Shown: one piece after another, positions 5,181 to 7,157 of the stretch | Layout of the letters: each line of letters starts with the position of its first letter | Numbering within the stretch: position 1 is the first letter of the stretch | From: DASTGO01 sp035719045 | Lineage (GTDB): Bacteria; Actinomycetota; Actinomycetes; Actinomycetales; Kineosporiaceae | Assembly: GCA_035719045.1 (NCBI GenBank) | Contig: DASTGO010000240.1 | Coordinates: 1-7,157, forward strand | Reading direction: 5' to 3' | Length of the DNA: 7,157 bases | Program-made: the position numbers and the translations under genes | Notes under the pieces: generated by a model | What the model saw: the letters and a program-made list of their open reading frames with translations, nothing else | Databases searched by the model: none | Told to the model about the DNA's origin: nothing

Positions 5181-6131
5181 GTGACCGAGCCATCGGGCGA
5201 CCCCGGCGACGGGCTGCGCCAGGAGTGGGTGGGCCTGCCGGGCGGCCGTCCCCGCCTGGCGGTACGGACCGCCGACGGGCCGGGGCGGGCGTTCCTCCTG
5301 GTCCACGGCCTGGCGTCGAACGCCCGACTGTGGGATGGGGTGGCCGCGGAACTGCTGCGGGCCGGGCACCGGGTGGTCGCGGTCGACCAGCGCGGACACG
5401 GGCTGTCCGAGGAGCCGGCCGGCGGCTACGACACCGACACCTGCGCCGACGACCTGGCCGCGCTCATCGACGCCCTCGGACTGGCGGGGACGCAGGGGGC
5501 AGCGGTGGTCGCCGGACAGTCCTGGGGCGGCAACGTCGTGCTGAGCCTGGCCGCCCGGCATCCGGGACGGGTCGCGGCGGTGTGCTGCGTCGACGGCGGG
5601 TGGATCCGGCTGTCCGAGGCGTTCACGTCGTTCGAGCAGTGCTGGGCGGTGCTGGCACCTCCTCGGCTGGACGGACTGCGCTACGAGGAGGTCGAGGCCA
5701 GGATCCGCACCGCGCTGGACGACTGGCCGCCCGAGGGCGTCGAGGCGACCCTGGCGAACCTGGTCCGGCTGCCGGACGGCGGGGTCCGGGCCAGGCTGCG
5801 CCGGGAACACCACCGGGACATCGTGGCCTCGCTGTACGCCGGCGACCCGGCGGAGTGGTACCCGCGGATCCAGGTGCCGGTGTTGCTGTGCCCGGCGACC
5901 GGCCCGCAGGGTCCGCCACCGGACGGTCCCGCAGCCACGGCCCCCGCGGCCGATCGCGCCCACGCCACCCGGGAGGCGGTGGCCGCCGCGCACCGACTGC
6001 TGCCGCGGGGCGAGGTGAGCTGGTATCCCGGCGCCCACCACGACCTGCACGCCCAGCAGCCGCGACGGCTGGCGGAGGACCTGCGGCGTCTGGCCGTGCG
6101 CGCCGGCTGCACCCAGGAGGAGGAAGCGTGA
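5181..6131 (+). CDS. Alpha/beta hydrolase
   Basis: A 316-residue alpha/beta-hydrolase-fold enzyme, soluble, normal length. The oxyanion-hole motif is LLVHGLASNARLWDGVA (39-55), followed by VVAVDQRGHGLSEEP (65-79). The nucleophile elbow is GQSWGG (112-117) with Ser114, and the catalytic His is in PGAHHDLH (283-290), most likely His287. The usual acid after the sixth or seventh strand is not evident: strand VPVLLCPA (232-239) runs into a Pro/Ala/Gly-rich insert (241-258) where the GxxD motif normally lies. Asp138 (CCVDGG) could be the acid, as in some relatives. The family covers esterases, lipases, epoxide and C-C hydrolases and others, so the substrate is open. The gene begins a probable three-gene operon: its TGA overlaps the GTG of a small ORF, which in turn overlaps a peptidase S51-like gene. 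The start is a GTG with a -10 box 6 nt upstream, suggesting leaderless translation. Confidence 0.92.
   Translation: MTEPSGDPGDGLRQEWVGLPGGRPRLAVRTADGPGRAFLLVHGLASNARLWDGVAAELLRAGHRVVAVDQRGHGLSEEPAGGYDTDTCADDLAALIDALGLAGTQGAAVVAGQSWGGNVVLSLAARHPGRVAAVCCVDGGWIRLSEAFTSFEQCWAVLAPPRLDGLRYEEVEARIRTALDDWPPEGVEATLANLVRLPDGGVRARLRREHHRDIVASLYAGDPAEWYPRIQVPVLLCPATGPQGPPPDGPAATAPAADRAHATREAVAAAHRLLPRGEVSWYPGAHHDLHAQQPRRLAEDLRRLAVRAGCTQEEEA
6115..6124 (+). promoter_or_regulatory. Very strong ribosome-binding site for the small ORF
   Basis: AGGAGGAGGA lies in the last codons of the hydrolase (it codes for the Glu-Glu-Glu tail), 3 nt before the GTG at 6128. A Shine-Dalgarno this strong at the end of a gene, followed by an overlapping GTGA, argues that translation is meant to restart here. 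Confidence 0.7.
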
Positions 6132-6259
6132 GCGAGCACCGGCGAGGCGAGGTCAACGGCGAGCGGAACGAGCGATCCGCTGGGCACGGCGCCGTGCTCA
6201 CGCCACACCTACCGACGTCGGGCGCCCCGACGTCGAGCGCCCGCGAGGAGGGGTCGTGA
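6128..6259 (+). CDS. Small ORF coupling two operon genes (MIRU-like)
   Basis: A 43-residue ORF, GTG at 6128 to TGA at 6257-6259. Its GTG overlaps the hydrolase stop (GTGA, 6128-6131) and its TGA overlaps the next gene's GTG (GTGA, 6256-6259), so both joints are 4-nt overlaps. The strong AGGAGGAGGA site precedes it. The peptide is hydrophilic: an Arg/Glu-rich first half (MSEHRRGEVNGERNERS) and a Pro/Ser/Thr-rich second half. It has no hydrophobic core and no family I recognise. Its DNA holds three inverted repeats (6162-6181, 6181-6200, 6214-6234). This resembles mycobacterial MIRU elements, short repeats with ORFs that overlap both flanking genes and preserve translational coupling. It may be a real small protein, a repetitive element with coding ability, or spacer read only to carry ribosomes onward. 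That translation is coupled is well supported; that the peptide itself functions is not. Confidence 0.55.
   Translation: MSEHRRGEVNGERNERSAGHGAVLTPHLPTSGAPTSSAREEGS
6162..6181. repeat. Inverted repeat 1 in small ORF
   Basis: AGCGGA (6162-6167) pairs with TCCGCT (6176-6181) around an 8-nt loop. It is the weakest of three stems in the small ORF between the hydrolase and the S51-like gene. Confidence 0.5.
6181..6200. repeat. 20-bp near-perfect palindrome in small ORF
   Basis: GCACGGCGCCGTGC (6184-6197) is a perfect 14-bp palindrome. Pairing extends to 6181 and 6200 with a single mismatch pair (6183/6198), which is a G-U wobble in RNA. No other palindrome in the window is as long. Confidence 0.8.
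6214..6234. repeat. 9-bp hairpin in small ORF
   Basis: GACGTCGGG (6214-6222) and CCCGACGTC (6226-6234) form a perfect 9-bp stem with a 3-nt loop. It ends 11 nt before the ribosome site of the next gene (6246-6251), so in RNA it could influence access to that site unless a coupled ribosome melts it. Confidence 0.75.
6246..6251 (+). promoter_or_regulatory. Ribosome-binding site of the S51-like gene
   Basis: AGGAGG lies 4 nt before the GTG at 6256, inside the last codons of the small ORF. It supports GTG6256 as the start of the amidotransferase-like gene. Confidence 0.7.
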
Positions 6260-7157
6260 GCCTGCTGGTCGTGATGGGATCGGGCGAGACGGCCCCGACC
6301 ATGGTGAAGATCCACCGCCAGGTGTTCGGGCAGACCGCGGCCCTGGTCAGCGGCGGCGCCGTCATGCTGGACACCCCGTTCGGCTTCCAGATGAACGCCG
6401 ACGACCTGGTCGCCCGGACCCGGCAGTACTTCGCGGACTCGGTCGGCACCCCGGTGGAGGTGGCCCGCTGGCGGCGCGCCGACGAGCCCGCGGTGGCCCA
6501 GGAGCGGGCACTGGCCCTGCTGCACCAGGCGGGCTGGGTGTTCGCCGGTCCGGGCAGCCCGACGTACGCCTTGCGGCAGTGGCGCGGGACCGCGGTCCCG
6601 GAGGCCCTGCTCGACGTCACCGACCGTGGCGGGACGCTGGTGTTCGGTTCCGCGGCCGCCTGCACGCTCGGCACGCACACGATCCCGGTGTACGAGATCT
6701 ACAAGGTCGGCGAGGAGCCGCACTGGGAGCCGGGACTGGACCTGTTCGGGCGGCTGACCGGGGTGCACGCGGTCGTGATCCCGCACTACGACAACGCCGA
6801 GGGCGGCGGGCACGACACCCGGTACTGCTACCTGGGCGAGCAGCGGCTGTCCCGGCTGCAGGCGCAACTGCCCGACGGGATCGGCGTGCTGGGCGTCGAC
6901 GAGCACACCGCGCTGCTGGTCGACGTGGCGGCGCGGACCGCCCGGGTGGCGGGTAACGGGGTGGTCACCGTCCGCCGGACGTCCGGTTCGCGAACCTTCC
7001 CGGCGGGCAGCGAACTGGACCTCGGTGACCTGGCCGCCCTGCTCGACGGGTCCGTGCCACTGGACGCCGGCGGTGGGGTCCGTGGCGGGTCAGCCAGCCG
7101 CGCCGCCCCGCTCGCGATGCCCGGCGCCGGGACGGGTCGGGACGGCGGCGACGGGAC
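6256..7157 (+). CDS. Type 1 glutamine amidotransferase-like (peptidase S51-like) protein, partial
   Basis: An open frame of 300 codons that runs off the right edge, so the C-terminus is missing. The N-terminal strand LLVVMGSGE opens a class I glutamine amidotransferase-like fold related to peptidase E and cyanophycinase (S51). Other landmarks are FAGPGSPTYALRQW (96-109), the nucleophile-elbow region LVFGSAAACTLG (128-139) with Ser132 in the nucleophile position, VVIPHYDN (173-180), and GVLGVDEHTALLV (210-222), which matches the family's conserved DE-x-TA strand. The canonical SAG is SAA here. Peptidase S51 domains are about 230 residues; this protein already exceeds 300 and enters a Gly/Ala-rich linker after residue 270, so a further domain may follow. 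The role is probably hydrolysis or amidotransfer on a small substrate; peptidase activity is not established. It is the third gene of the hydrolase operon, overlapping the small ORF by 4 nt. Confidence 0.88.
   Translation, partial: MSLLVVMGSGETAPTMVKIHRQVFGQTAALVSGGAVMLDTPFGFQMNADDLVARTRQYFADSVGTPVEVARWRRADEPAVAQERALALLHQAGWVFAGPGSPTYALRQWRGTAVPEALLDVTDRGGTLVFGSAAACTLGTHTIPVYEIYKVGEEPHWEPGLDLFGRLTGVHAVVIPHYDNAEGGGHDTRYCYLGEQRLSRLQAQLPDGIGVLGVDEHTALLVDVAARTARVAGNGVVTVRRTSGSRTFPAGSELDLGDLAALLDGSVPLDAGGGVRGGSASRAAPLAMPGAGTGRDGGDG

Noticed and set aside
4298..6259. 653-codon plus-strand open frame
   Set aside because: It runs antisense to the membrane-protein gene and then out of frame through the hydrolase, giving a low-complexity Arg/Gly/Pro protein. 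Only its last 43 codons, with their own ribosome site and start, are kept as the small ORF.
5623..6906. 427-codon minus-strand frame
   Set aside because: It is antisense to the hydrolase, small ORF and S51-like genes, with composition typical of a reverse-strand shadow.

Overview
The window is very GC-rich DNA, roughly three quarters G+C by eye. It has strong G/C bias at third codon positions, frequent GTG starts and TANNNT-type -10 boxes close to start codons. This fits a high-GC actinobacterium (Actinomycetota); I cannot place it to genus. The content looks like ordinary chromosomal metabolism. I see no tRNA, rRNA, CRISPR, phage or transposase genes.

Layout: (1) Positions 1-639 hold a 17-bp tandem array at the left edge, then a GNAT N-acetyltransferase whose start region contains its own 17-bp tandem duplication. 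(2) Positions 833-3708 hold two co-directional Gfo/Idh/MocA-family NAD(P)-dependent oxidoreductases. The first carries an unusual ~205-residue N-terminal extension that resembles a degenerate ThuA-like (class I glutamine amidotransferase-like) domain. The two genes are separated by a 17-bp tandem array that starts at the first gene's stop codon and reaches almost to the second gene's -10 box. (3) Positions 3743-4408 hold a strong hairpin terminator between convergent genes, a minus-strand solitary ribbon-helix-helix (CopG-like) protein of 67 residues, and a less GC-rich non-coding stretch rich in short palindromes. (4) Positions 4409-5086 (minus) encode a four-helix membrane protein of unknown function. 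(5) From 5181 to the right edge a plus-strand operon runs divergently from the membrane protein: an alpha/beta hydrolase, a 43-codon small ORF, and a type 1 glutamine amidotransferase-like (peptidase S51-like) protein that runs off the window.

The most interesting feature is the small ORF at 6128-6259. It overlaps the stop codon of the gene before it and the start codon of the gene after it by 4 nt each (GTGA at both joints), has a very strong ribosome-binding site, and contains several inverted repeats. This is the architecture described for mycobacterial interspersed repetitive units (MIRUs): a mobile or repetitive spacer that keeps translation coupled through an operon. The second theme is the repeated appearance of 17-bp tandem repeats around genes, two of which share a 10-base core in opposite orientations.

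Functionally, the two oxidoreductases probably act on sugars or cyclitols. The hydrolase and S51-like protein are probably co-expressed enzymes on an unknown small substrate. Nothing here proves a specific pathway.
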